Shown: in pieces, positions 12,205 to 23,039 of the stretch
Layout: each line of letters starts with the position of its first letter
How positions within the stretch are numbered: position 1 is the first letter of the stretch
Assembly (NCBI GenBank): GCA_038503035.1
Contig: JAVSML010001066.1
Coordinates: 372,001-436,000, forward strand
DNA from: Crocodylus rhombifer
Lineage: Eukaryota; Chordata; Crocodylia; Crocodylidae
Reading direction: 5' to 3'
Length of the DNA stretch: 64,000 bases
Position numbers and translations under genes: made by a program
The notes under the pieces: generated by a model
The model's database searches: none
Told to the model about the DNA's origin: nothing
What the model saw: only the letters and a program-made list of their open reading frames with translations

Positions 12205-13440
12205 AGTGCCAGGGTGGATTTGATTTAAATCATGATTTAAATCACAATTTAAACCACTGGTCAGGAAGCCTTGATTTAATCACTGTTTCTACAGTAAGTG
12301 CATTGTTGTTGTTTGCTATAACCTTAATACATATTATTCATAACTCAGAGATAGCTGTAGGTTTCACTTTTAGAAGGTACACAACTATGCATTTTACAGA
12401 AGTGATTTGATTTTTTTTTCAGATTAATTTTGCAGCTACATCAGAAAACTGAATTATGATTTGGTTGTTTTATTTACCAAGGCTAACTGAAGTATACTTG
12501 TGAAGTCATTGGAAGGTGAACCATCTCACTAGATTAATTATGGACATTTGGGGGATATTTTTGCCATGTTGCGGTAGGAGGACATCAAATGAGCGCTGCT
12601 GCCATATGTTATTAGCTTGGAGCTTTCTTCTAGATTTCTTCTAATCTTTGATTCCTTCTCTCTTTTATGGCCTGGCAAGCCTGCTGCCTAGGTTTTCCCT
12701 CCTACCATACATTCCCTCACTAGGTCTCAAATCAATGGGGAGGCTGTACTCAAAAACTTATCCCTCAAGATTTCGGGAATATTCTGTTCAAAATGTTTCT
12801 CTTTTGTTTCTACTGCCCTTCCTTCCTTGCATTTATCTCCAGACTCCTCTTCCTTGCCCAGATCTACTCTGCCTCCAAGAATCCTCTATCCATGTAACTT
12901 CTTGAAACTTTGTACTTTTAGAGAGAGGTCAGGTCCTGACTCTGTGTACACAAACTTGCAGAGATTCAACAGGGCTGGTGAGCAGGTATCAGATCTGTTC
13001 TCTCTCATCTCCATGTACTGCTGTTAACAAGGATACTATTTCTGGAGACACAAATCCAGTCTGAGAACTGAAACTAAGCATCACAGAGATGCTTAATGGG
13101 ATCTTCTGGACTGAGCACCAAGTCCCATTGGGTAGAGTGGTTTTCTTTAATCTTTACTAATCTATAGAGGAGCCTCCAGGAGCCCCATAAGACTGGGCTG
13201 CTAATGGCCTGTTGTAACCTTTTTAGGAGTTTTATAAATAGGTCATATGAATATACTGCCTCAAATAGTACATCATTAGAAGTTATAATCCCTATGCCAT
13301 GCTGACATCTTTGATCTTTAACATATCTTAAATTAAAACGATCTTTATACAGGTTTTTTTTTTAAAAGCATCTTAACAAAAAAAAAAAAAAGTACCTTTA
13401 AATCAAAAGAAAATCTGGTTTAAATTACATTTTTTTTTAA
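12205..13440 (+). mobile_element. DNA transposon with gatttaaatc-rich terminus
   Basis: The left end 'ggtggatttgatttaaatc' followed by repeated gatttaaatc (12222-12243) is typical of a widespread sauropsid DNA repeat. The right side carries decayed versions (ctggtttaaatt near 13420). The body (12640-13260) has short open frames but no recognisable transposase motif. The right boundary is uncertain because of poly(T) decay. Confidence 0.5.
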
Positions 13441-13846
13441 TTGTTTAGTTTGGTTTTTTTAACCTACCATGGGCAGCAGTAAAGGAGTCATTTGACTTCC
13501 TGGCTCATTGTCATCTACCTGATCCCTTCTAAACTCGGCATTCCACAGGTGTTAATGCCGCCTCTCCTTTCTCGTGGCCTTGATGTTCCAGCCCTGAAGC
13601 CAGCTTTTCTGCAGCCTCTTCACTGCTCCTTGTAGAGAAGCTCTTGTTTCGCAGCCCTAAAGCTTGTTTTTAACTCACTGCAACCCGGTTCTGCCTCCTA
13701 ACCTGCCTCAGAGCTGTGGGCCCCAAGCCTGTACGCAAAGCTTCTTCTGTCTTTTAAACTGGAGACAAAAAATGAAGAAAATGCCTGAAGATGTTTAACC
13801 ACAGGACACGGAGGTGCCAACTCCAAAGTGCTCCGAGCCACCACAG
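13441..13846. other. No recognised gene or repeat
   Basis: Mixed sequence between two repeats, with no coding support. Confidence 0.4.
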
Positions 13847-14061
13847 GAGGTTGGCATTAAGAAGAACAACACTTAAACCTTTTTAAAAAATTCTTTGGTT
13901 TCAGGTGGTTTCTTTTCATGCATCCTACCTCCATTCCCAACTGACTTAAGATAAACTAAAATAAACCATGTACAAACTGAAATGAATGTTCACACAAGTA
14001 TTTGGTCTTGCTTTTGGTTTAAATTCACACCTTTAGTCAAACTGCTACAAATCTGGGACTT
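13847..14061 (+). repeat. Dispersed ~200-bp repeat, copy 1
   Basis: From 'ggaggttggcatt' to 'aaatctgggactt' this matches 19105-19303 at roughly 88-90 percent by eye over the main block. Shared words include 'cttttcatgcatcctacct', 'aaataaaccatgtacaaac' and 'cagtcaaactgctacaaa'-type sequence. It is non-coding and I do not recognise the family. Confidence 0.75.
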
Positions 14062-14149
14062 CAGCAGCTTATCTGTTCGCACATCAAAGCTGTCCCAGAA
14101 GGCTCAAGGGAGGAAACATTCTTAGCTCCTCAATCACTACTAAGCGACC

Positions 14150-15330
14150 TTCAAGGTGGCTCGGAGCACCGCGTTCCCCTACGGTTGAAACGTTGTTACG
14201 CTAAAACGCTTGGCGCTGCACTTCACGGTGCGCTGAGACTCCTCACACGACCTACACCCGCAGATGTGCTCCCCATGCTCGCAGCACCAGACCAAGTGCT
14301 AGAAGACCACAGAGCCTACCCTCCGCACGGGCCGTAGAAGCAAGAGATGAACGAAAAAAGCACCTGCTCCATCAACTCTTAAACCCCTAAGGCTCAAGAG
14401 GCTTAAGGTGGTAGCGAAACCACAAGCTCCTGGAAGAGGCGGGGGACGCCCAACCAAACCCCTGGGATCAGCGGAGCAGGCCAGCAAAGGGAAAAGGGCA
14501 GCGCTCCAGACCACGCCCCGTCCGCACTGGGCACCGCCCTGGCCTGGCGGGGAAGCGCGGGGCCGCGGAGCAGACCGAGACGTGGACGCCGCGCTGAAGA
14601 CGAACCTCCCGGGCCGCAGCGGGGCCCAGCATAGGGGGGCGCCGCGGGGCAGCACCGGGCACCGGCTCCCGGGCCGCCCCGCCCTGCGCGGAAAGCCCCG
14701 CGCCGCAGCCCCTGGGGCCGGGTCCGCCGCGCTCGCGTCCCCGGCCCGCGGCCTCCCCAGCCCCAGCGCCGGGCGCCCCTTACCCGGCGGGCGGCGGCAG
14801 CGCGGGGGGGCGGGGCCCGGGTCACGCGGACGGCGAGAGACTAGAGACAAACGTCCGCGGAAGGCGCTCACCGCGGGGCGGGGCGGGGTTGGGCTGGGCT
14901 CGCGCTGCACTGCCGGGGTCACAAGCGACCCATCGCCTGGAAGGCGGCATCTCGGGCGGCTCCCCCGGGCCTGGCGCACGCGGCTCTGCGGGAAAACACG
15001 GGCCGAGGAGCTGCCCCGGCCCGGGGACTCTTCACTTTTTCGTGAGGACCGGGCGGGGCGGCTCCCGCCTCGAAACAAGCCTCAGGTCCTGCTGCCCTCG
15101 CCCGAAGTGCGGCTTTGCGCTTACCGGGGAAGGAGCACCCTCCCGGCAGGCCGGGTCGATCCTGCTTTTTCTGCAGCCTTTGGAAAGCTGCGGACATGAT
15201 GGGGCTGTGCTGAGAAGCCTTGCAGGCGCCTCCATTGATGTGGCAAACTGTCTTCATAGGTGATCTCTGCCTGCCTTGGGAGGTAGCACCAACACCGCGC
15301 GTTGTTTCAGAGCTGGTAACGTGTCTGGGC
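14150..15330 (-). promoter_or_regulatory. CpG island, probable promoter/first exon
   Basis: CpG is frequent throughout and the core 14480-15130 is very GC-rich, unlike anything else in the window. GC boxes (ggggcgggg) lie at 14801-14817, 14875-14890 and 15045-15060. No TATA box is obvious. On the minus strand there are three good donor-like sites: CCG|GTAAGC (junction 15125/15124), GCG|GTGAGC (14872/14871) and CGG|GTAAGG (14784/14783). Plus-strand donors are weaker, so I favour transcription leftward. Long frames on both strands are the usual by-product of CpG richness. The gene cannot be named. Confidence 0.72.
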
Positions 15331-15654
15331 TCTTCCGAGATTGCTCCTGAGCCTCAGTTTCTGTTATTTAAACGTCCTTGGCCCTCAAGGGTCTATGGCT
15401 AATCTTGATTGCTTTTCCTGTGACCTCAGATGGAAACTATCATTCATAGGCTGAGCCGCACCATTGATCTCTGAAGACAAAAGGCAAAATTTTAAAATTC
15501 AGTCCTACACTGTTTCACTACTCATTTCACTGGCAGAAATATCCAACTTGTTTTCTCCTTACTGGATAAAGCAAGCTTTTAGTATTAATCAGCCAAAAAT
15601 AACGGGAAAGAGGTACGAGAGGTCAGTGACTCCTAAGGGAACGCTATTATATTA
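15331..15654. other. No recognised gene or repeat
   Basis: Transition from the CpG island to ordinary AT-rich DNA. Confidence 0.4.
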
Positions 15655-15768
15655 TCATCATGCTCAGTGGCCCTCCTCATCCATCAGGACCCTGCTGTTG
15701 TAGGCGCTGTACAAAGAACAAAAAGACTGTCCCTGATCCAACTAGCTTACAATCTAAATATATAATAA
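15655..15768 (+). repeat. MIR/CORE-SINE-like relic
   Basis: The string 'taggcgctgtacaaag', followed by 'gactgtccctgatccaact' and 'agcttacaatctaa', matches the remembered pattern of ancient MIR/CORE-type SINEs ('aggcgctgtacaaa ... gtccctgcc ... agcttacaatcta'). A tRNA-like head is not visible, so this is a partial old copy. Confidence 0.5.
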
Positions 15769-17303
15769 TGGCTTTGGCTTCCAGAATCACAGCAATTAAT
15801 GCTTCCCTGCCATTGAATTTCCAGATCCATAGAGAGTCCTGCAAGACCTGTATCCCGCACATCTGATTGCACACACAGTTGACTCCACATGTCAACCCCA
15901 CAGTGAATTTAGCCTGTGGTCTGGCCTCACACCACTCATCAGCAGACTCATCCATGGGTCCAGAAGTTTGAGCACTACTATATTGCAACAATGTGATTTC
16001 ATCTGGAAACTTCTAATCAGATTGTTCATTTAAAATATATTGAGAGCCCATATTTTCTATTATTATACTTTTTTCTGTTTTGTAATTGTATATAACATAG
16101 GTTAAGGCTTACAAGTTACAGGTATATAGGTTAAGGTAGCTTTTCATTACCTTTTTTTTTGCTTTGGATAATTTAGGACTTCTGTTTAAGACACACTGAC
16201 ACAACAGTCCACAGTTTCACCATTTTTTTGATCTCTTATTTACCTAAACTTCTTGAAAAACTGAAGATGCTATCAGCCAGCCTGTGATTCTGACAACAAT
16301 AGAACTATTTTAGACTGTAAGCTTCTTGGAAAAGAGATTATAGATTTGTATGTGTTTATTCATTTCCTAGCACATGGGCCCTCAATCTTATTAATAAGAG
16401 CCTGGGGGACACTACAGCAACATGAAAATAAAAGACTATAACACAGGCCTATCAGGAAGTCTCCTGCTTTCAGCAACTATAGCATGGATTAAAGGCCTAC
16501 GCTTATCAATTTTGTACTTCAAACATCAAAGATATTTAACAACATGTTCATTTCTTTGAAAATGAACTGACACTCTGATGAACCCTTTTGCCATCTCTTC
16601 ATATATAAACCCCTGAGCTACTACTCCCTTTTCAAAAAAGCTGTCACATTTCCAAGAAGAGGAATCATTAGGTTCTTTGTGACTTTAGAATGGTTATTAT
16701 TCTTAATGGGATGTGGCCGTTTGCTGCTTTTTCATTGTTTCATGCAGATCCAGTGAGTAAAGTGGTTCTTAACAATAGTAACTGAAGGCTGTTTGGATCA
16801 ACCATGACTGAATAGATGAAGAAGAAGATTATTGTGAAAGGCTTTTTTTAATGATATACAATATATTAAAAATGGAAAGAGGCCGATTCAACCTACTTTC
16901 TTGTGGGTTAAAAGACATGTAAGTAGTAAGACTCCCTGGTTTGCATTCAGGGAAAGGGAGAAAAACAACAAATAATATTAAATACAACGGAAGAAACAAT
17001 TAAAGAATAGATTACAGCTCTCTAGCAAGTAGCTTAGGGCTTGATCCTCAGAGATACTATATTAATGAAAATCGAAGACATTCAGCAGCTTGAACTTGAT
17101 AGTAGGTTATGAGTTTCACTGAATAGATCAGCTACAGAAACATACTTTAGTTTGGTCCTGGTTTTGTTGTGGCAACATATCTAATCTACAGCATGTTCTT
17201 TATGCACCTAAATATGCAGTTGGCACCTAAGACCACTTTGTAGATGGTACTGACCTTTAGTAGAGTTCATTTCAGGAACTGCCTAACTGTACAAATGCCT
17301 AAT
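15769..17303. other. Unique DNA with one L2-like scrap
   Basis: No gene seen. At 16313-16400, 'gactgtaagcttcttggaa' followed by 'cctagcacatgggccctc' resembles the 3' region of an L2/MIR-type element in which 'taagctccttgg' precedes 'cctagcaca'. The rest is AT-rich and featureless. Confidence 0.4.
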
Positions 17304-17788
17304 GGTATGTTTACACTGATATTTAAAGTTGACATGGAGGGTCCTGCTCAAGCAGCCTAAGCCACATAAGCCACTCGTCCTTGGCTGTATCTTACACTGT
17401 GGTCCAAACAAAACCTGTCTACATTGTGATTCCAGTTCCTTGAGCAGAACCATCTTTGGAATCAGGCCATGAAATATATGTCTTTCTCTTTTTTGTTGGC
17501 TCTAATTAGTCAGTAGCCAGGAATAAGAGTGTGGATGGAAGGGCTGGAAGTTAGGAACAGAGTGTTATGGGACTGATGTTGATGGACTCTGTGCTTGCAA
17601 CTTCAGCACCCTGGTGAGCTCCAAGCACACAGCTGGTCAGAATAAGCTAGGAAGAGGCTTGATCTCACACCCTGTAGTTCAACAGTTGCTGGCTTGAAAT
17701 GGACTACCTCTGAGGCTGAGTTTAAGAGTATCATTGTAGCAAGAGAGCAGACTTATCATCAAGCCTAATTAGCAGTGTAAACCTAGCG
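17304..17788. mobile_element. MITE-like DNA transposon, TIR gtttacactg
   Basis: The left end 'ggtatgtttacactgatat' and the reverse complement of the right end 'gctaggtttacactgctaa' form an imperfect TIR. The roughly 485-bp interior is non-coding. This end type is common among sauropsid MITEs. Target duplications are not clear. Confidence 0.5.
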
Positions 17789-19104
17789 TGAATCTTCTAT
17801 ATGCCTGGTCGGCATTTTTAAGGACTACTTCTATTCCACAAAATAGCCATGGCCTGCAGATCTGGGGCACAAAACTAAGCATGGGCCCAAGTAGCAGAAT
17901 TGAACAGCACACACCCCTTTATGCAGGCTGAATTTTGCAAGGGGGACAACGTAGGGAAAGGGATTAAAAGCAGACAGATGAGGATACAGAAGGGCTTGGG
18001 ACACAAAGTGAAATAGTATCTGGGTAGGGAGTTAGGAGAGACAAGATGACTGAGCAGAAAGAGGGGGCTGGACCACAAATATTACTTACAGCTGAGGGAA
18101 AAAAAGGTTGGTGGGGTTAACTACAGAGAAGGTGCCTGAGAGAACCAAGAGAAGGGGAAGGGAGAAACACTCTTTCCCCCTCTTTATTAGGACTGGCCAG
18201 GATATCTCTCCATCTCATTGCAGGGAACTATTTATTGTTGCTATTTTCTGTGCTCATTATATTTTTCCAGCACTGTACATTCCTCGCTTAATGTCAGGTC
18301 AAAGAACAACATTACCTTAGCATAGGATATGGCTCTTTTTATTACTGGCAGAGCTTAGGTTCCACTAGGTATTTCAATAACTCTAGGGCCTGAACCCAAG
18401 GAGAATGATCAGCTTTAGGACATTCCTAATATAAATTAGGTTTAGTGTAAATTCTTGGAAAATTTTTCATTTCTGGAAGCTTACTGAGGAGGGATACAGC
18501 ATTGTGCTGGCTGTGTGCAAAACTTCAGCTCTGCTCTTCCTTCTTCCTACTATCCTTAACTCCACGCAGATTCTCTACCCTCCCTTGCAGCTCCATCTAT
18601 AAAACCACATCTAGCCCCTGCCCTTTGGTGGGTTATTCAGTAGACACGTCTCTGTGATGCCCATGTATCCACAGCTTGCTCTTTTTCCTGCAGTCACTAG
18701 ACATCCTGTTGTGGTACAAATGCTTGGGGGGACACCAGGGAGCAGGGGGCATGGGATTTTCAAATGGGGGATTTGCAAGAGGGTTTCAAAATGGATACAA
18801 ATTGACTTTTCTATCATTCTTCTGCATTTCACTAGACAGTGCATGCATCATTGCACTTTCAACAATATAGCTACTTAAAACAGGTGTTTGAGTGGGGCCA
18901 CTGCTTTTGTTGGGCAGTGTTGCATTCCATGTGTCTCCTTGCCTCAAGGATGGCACTGGTCTCATCTCCTGGCTAATATAGGCAGCTCTCTGCTCAGAAG
19001 ACTAGATTCTGAAAATCTGAAAGTGCTTGACTTGTCTCATGAACTATAGAGGAAGCCTTCTTACAAGACTCAGGCTGTGAATTCCACTAGCTGTTGGTTG
19101 CCTG
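17789..19104. other. No recognised gene
   Basis: Ordinary AT-rich DNA. Short open frames near 17900 and 18650 have no motif or splice context. Confidence 0.45.
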
Positions 19105-19303
19105 GAGGTTGGCATTCTTAAATATCTTTAAAAATCTTTGGTTTCAAGTGGTTTATTTTCATGCATCCTACCTCTATTCCTAATTGAATTAAGATAAACT
19201 AAAATAAACCATGTACAAACTGAAATTAATGTTCATGCAAGCATTTGCTCTTGCTTTTGGTTTAAATTTACACCTTAGTCAAACTGCTACAAATCTGGGA
19301 CTT
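19105..19303 (+). repeat. Dispersed ~200-bp repeat, copy 2
   Basis: Same orientation and order as 13847-14061, with 'tttggtttcaagtgg', 'catgcatcctacctct' and 'tacaaatctgggactt'. The copies are 5 kb apart with the CpG island between them. Family unknown. Confidence 0.75.
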
Positions 19304-19329
19304 GAATTGTCAAGGTAACTTTTCGATTG

Positions 19330-20292
19330 TCAAAGGTAACTTTTGGTACAGATGGTGGAAAACCCAACTGAGGGGACAGGGTGTTCTCAATTTGCTGCTC
19401 CCAGATTCTTCACAGGGAAGAATTGGTTGAGAATCTGAAGGTAGAAGTGGGGTGACAGTGACCATGAAATGATTGCACGTATCTAAGACACTAAGAAAAG
19501 ATAAAAATGAGAGAAGCAGAATAAAGACACTGAACTTCAGAAAAGCAGACTTTAACAAGCAGACTGATGAGCAGGATCCCCTTGGAGACAAGTCTAATGG
19601 GAAATGAAGTCCAGGAGAGTTGACTGTGCTTTAAGGAGCAACAGCAAGCTAACTAGTAACATAATGCAGAGAAGACTGAGGTATTGCCTTTTTTTACTTC
19701 AGTCTTCACAATAAGGTCAGATATCAAATGATGAATGCAGTTGGCAACACAGATAGGGGAAGAGATAAGCAGCCTGTAGGAGTGAAGGTACAGGTCAGGG
19801 ATTACTTAGAGAACATCCAGAATTAAAAACTAGTCAGTCAGTAAGATGGCAATACCTGGAAAATCTGGGCAGATCATCAAATAATCTATTTCTAAGTACC
19901 ATAAGAGAACAAGGGGATCAGCAATACCCAGCATGGATACATCAAGGCCAAATCATGCCTGACCAATTTGATTTTCTCTATGATAATGTGACAGGCTCTT
20001 TGGATAGGAGGAGAACACTGGGTGTGATGTGCTTTATTTAGCAATGCTTTTGACACTGTCTGCCATAACATCATTAGCAAGTTAAGAAAATATAGCGTAG
20101 GTGAAAGTATTGCAAGGTAGATACATTGGATCATCATGCTCAAAAGCAGTCATCAATGGCTCAATTTCCACTTGAGAGGAGATATTGAATAGGGTTCCCA
20201 GGGATCTACCTTGGGTACAGTACTGTTTATTATCTTCACTAATAATTTAGAGGATAGGATTGAGTGTATAGTTTTAAAAAATGTAGATGACA
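19330..20292 (+). mobile_element. Old CR1 LINE, truncated inside RT
   Basis: Translation in shifting frames gives LNFRKADFN near 19532-19555 (endonuclease C-terminus), a linker around 19690, the 'QHGYIKAKSCLTNLIF' block near 19930-19980, 'NAFDTVCHN' near 20045, and a decayed active-site region 'VDDTK' near 20283. It stops there with no 3' end. Many stops make it long dead. It abuts an oppositely oriented CR1. Confidence 0.82.
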
Positions 20293-21305
20293 CCAAGTTT
20301 CATTGAGTTGTAGACACTCTGGAGCCAGCTAATCTCATCATAGAAGACAATCGGGTTGGTCAGGCATGACTTGCCCTTGGTGAATCCAATGCGACTGTTC
20401 CTAATCATCTTCTTTTCCTCCAAGTGCTTAGAAATGGTTCTTTGAGGACCTGCTCTATGATTTTTCCAGAGACTGAAGTGAGAATGACTGGTTTGTAGTT
20501 CCCTGGATCCTCCTTCTTCCATGTCTTAAAGATGGGCATTATATTTGCCCTTTTCCAATCATTTGGGACCTCCCTAGATCACCATGAATTTTCAAAGATA
20601 ATGGCCAGCAGTTCTGCAATCATATTAGCCAAGTCTCTCAGCACCCTTGGATGCATTCAGTCCCATGGATTTGTATATGTCCAGCTTTTCTAAATAGTTC
20701 CCAATCTGTTCTTTCATCACTGAAGGCTGCTTGCCTTCTCTTCAAAGTGTGCTGCCTGGTGCAATAGTCTGGGAGCTGACCTTGCCTGTGAAGACCGAGG
20801 TAAAAAAGGCATTGAGTACTTCAGCCTTTTCCTCATCATTTGTCACTAGGCTGCCTCCCCCATTCAGGAAGGGACCCATGCTTTCCCTGACCTTCCTTTT
20901 GTTGCTAACATAATTGTAGAAACCTTTCTTGTTACCCATCATGGCCCTTGCTAGCTGTAACTCCAATTTCACTTTTACCTTACTCATGTTCTTACATTCT
21001 TTCCCATACTCTTGTCCAGGCTTCCCCTACTTATACGCTTCCTTTTTTGTGTTTAAGCTCACTGAAGAGTTTTTTGCTAAGCCAAGCTTATTGCTTACCA
21101 CATTTGCTAATCTTCCTGCATATTGGGATGGTTTGTTCCTGCACCCTCAGTAAGGTTCCTTTAAAATACAGCCAGCTCTTCTGGAATTCTTTCCCCCTCG
21201 TACTGGCCTCCCAGAGGATCCTGCCCATCAGTTTCCTGAAGGAGTCAAAGTATGCTCTTCTCAAGTCCAGGGTCCTTACTCTGCTGCTGTCCTTTAATGA
21301 TTCTA
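20293..21305 (-). mobile_element. CR1 LINE fragment, opposite orientation
   Basis: Minus-strand frames give LDLRRAYFDSFRKLMGRILW (about 21270-21210), then LQLARAMMGNKKGFYNYVSN (about 20960-20900) and SMGPFLNGGGSLVTNDEEKA, then 'IGFTKGKSCLTNPIVFYDEI' near 20385-20330. These are the CR1 ORF2 landmarks from the endonuclease end to early RT. The 3' half and tail are missing at 20293. It is better preserved than the adjoining plus-strand CR1. Confidence 0.85.
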
Positions 21306-21415
21306 TATTTGGCAAGCAGCTTGGAAGAAACCTGGATTGGTTTGAGGCACATTCACTGGAATTGCTTCCATTTATCAAGGCCAAACAAACTGCTGTGTTA
21401 AATCCCAAGAAGTCT
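21306..21415 (+). repeat. Unclassified ~105-bp dispersed repeat, copy A
   Basis: Starting 'ggcaagcagcttgg' and running through 'tttgaggcacattc' and 'aaacaaactgctgtgttaaa', it matches 22478-22590 in the same orientation at about 85 percent by eye (about 15 differences over 102 aligned bases). Copy B lies inside an unrelated LINE, which shows that this is a mobile or retroposed unit. No promoter boxes or TIRs are evident. Confidence 0.7.
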
Positions 21416-21740
21416 GTGTATCGGGGGGCTCCTGTTACTTTAAGGAAAATGTGCAGTGGACAGCTGAGCAGGAGCTAGCTGCTTCATAGCAAGCAGGCAG
21501 ACCATTAAGCCCAAAGGCAAAGCCTGTGCTTAATTAGGGTCACCTGACTGAAAAAGGCATTGCTCCAGGCCACATAAACCCAGCACTAGGAGCAAGGAGG
21601 GTCAGTTTGGCCCTGCAAGCAGCAGGGAGAGGACCTCCAGATCAAGGTGGCTGTGAAGAGGGAGGGAATCTTTGGAGCCCGAGCAGGGCAGCAGCTGCAT
21701 GGCCACCATGGGGCATCATGGCCACTGCTTATTGTCTGTG
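21416..21740 (+). mobile_element. LTR-like fragment, unassigned
   Basis: Begins 'tgtgtatcggggggctcct', is purine- and GC-richer than its surroundings, and has the texture of the LTR-like block at 53.7-55.1 kb ('ttaattagggtcacctga', 'cagcagggagagga'). No coding region, PBS or second LTR is seen. The assignment is by general resemblance only. Confidence 0.28.
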
Positions 21741-22477
21741 ACTGTGCAAGAAAATGCAGTCCGCATTTGACACCGGAAACATTAGAGGCATGTATGACAG
21801 AATCAAGAAGACAATAGGTCCAACTGTAAAGAAGACAGTTCCATTAAAGACAGCATGAGGAGAAATCATAACAGATTGAAAGCAATAGATGGAAAATGGG
21901 TAGAACATTATCTTGAACTGTATTCAAGAGGAAATGATGTCACTGACACAACCCTTAATTTTACTGAGAGTCTGTCTTTCTTTGAAGAACCTGATGATAT
22001 TCCAACTGTTGAGGATCTGAGTAAGGCAACAGACAATCTGGTCATTGGCAAGGCCCCTAGAAAAGGCAGCATTCTTGTGGAAGCAATTTAGTGCAAGAAA
22101 CTTGTGCTTCTTCCCCACCTATACAAGCATTTTATTCACTGCTGGACATAATGACAGTGCCACAAGATATGTGAGATGCCAAAATAGTCACTTTGTACAA
22201 GAATAAGATGACCAGAGGGACTGTAACAACTATCATGACATTTCTCTACTAAGCATTGTCAGAAAGATCATCACTGGGATAATGTTGAGAATACTTCAGA
22301 TTCTTGCTGACCGTGTTTACCCTGAGTCATAGTTTGGCTTCAGAGTTGTAGGTCCACCATAGATATGATCTTCTTACTCATACAAATCCCAGAAAGATGT
22401 AGGGAACAAAGGAGACCCCTTTATATCACCTTCATTGACCTGACTAAGGCCTTTGACCTTGTCAGCAGAAAAGATTA

Positions 22478-22601
22478 TTCCAATCTGGCAAGCAGTTGAG
22501 AAGAAACCCAGAGTGGTTTGAGGCACACTCAGTGGAATTGATTCCATATATCTAGTTCAAACAAACTGCTGTGTTAAATCACAAAAAGACTAATTATTGC
22601 T
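22478..22601 (+). repeat. Unclassified dispersed repeat, copy B, inside the LINE
   Basis: It splits the RTE-like frame between 'SRKDYSN' and 'KTGCPPK'; removing it restores continuity of the reverse transcriptase. The sequence matches 21306-21415. Being absent from the LINE consensus order, it is a later insertion. Confidence 0.7.
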
Positions 22602-23039
22602 AAAGACTGGCTGTCCGCCAAAACTCCTCAGAATAATCCAATCTTTCCATGGCAGAATGCAGGGAACAGTCAGCTATGATGGATCAACATCTGAGGTTTT
22701 TGAGATTTGAAGCAGAATCAAGCAGGGTTGTACCCTTTGACAGTTTGGAATTTTTTTTCCTTTCTTCTGACGTATGCTTTGGGGACTGCCACTGAGGGAA
22801 TTTATCTCTATGCACACTCAGATGAAAAGTTCTTCAACTTCAAATAGAGGTGCACTGATACATTGGTCCAATATCGGATTGGAACTGACATAAAGAAAAT
22901 TATCTATATCAGAAATTGGCCTCATATGGCCAATAACTTGGTAGATAAATGGCCTGTGCATGTGCGCAGTCACAGCACAGCATGTAGGCAGCAAGGAGTA
23001 CAGCTGGGAGGCTTGAAGAGCTGCATGCAGCTGGTAAGT

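Noticed and set aside
14299..15199. Open frames of about 260 codons on both strands in the CpG island
   Set aside because: Both strands are open because stop codons are rare at this base composition. The translations are Arg/Pro/Gly/Ala-rich with no domain, so they are not called as genes.
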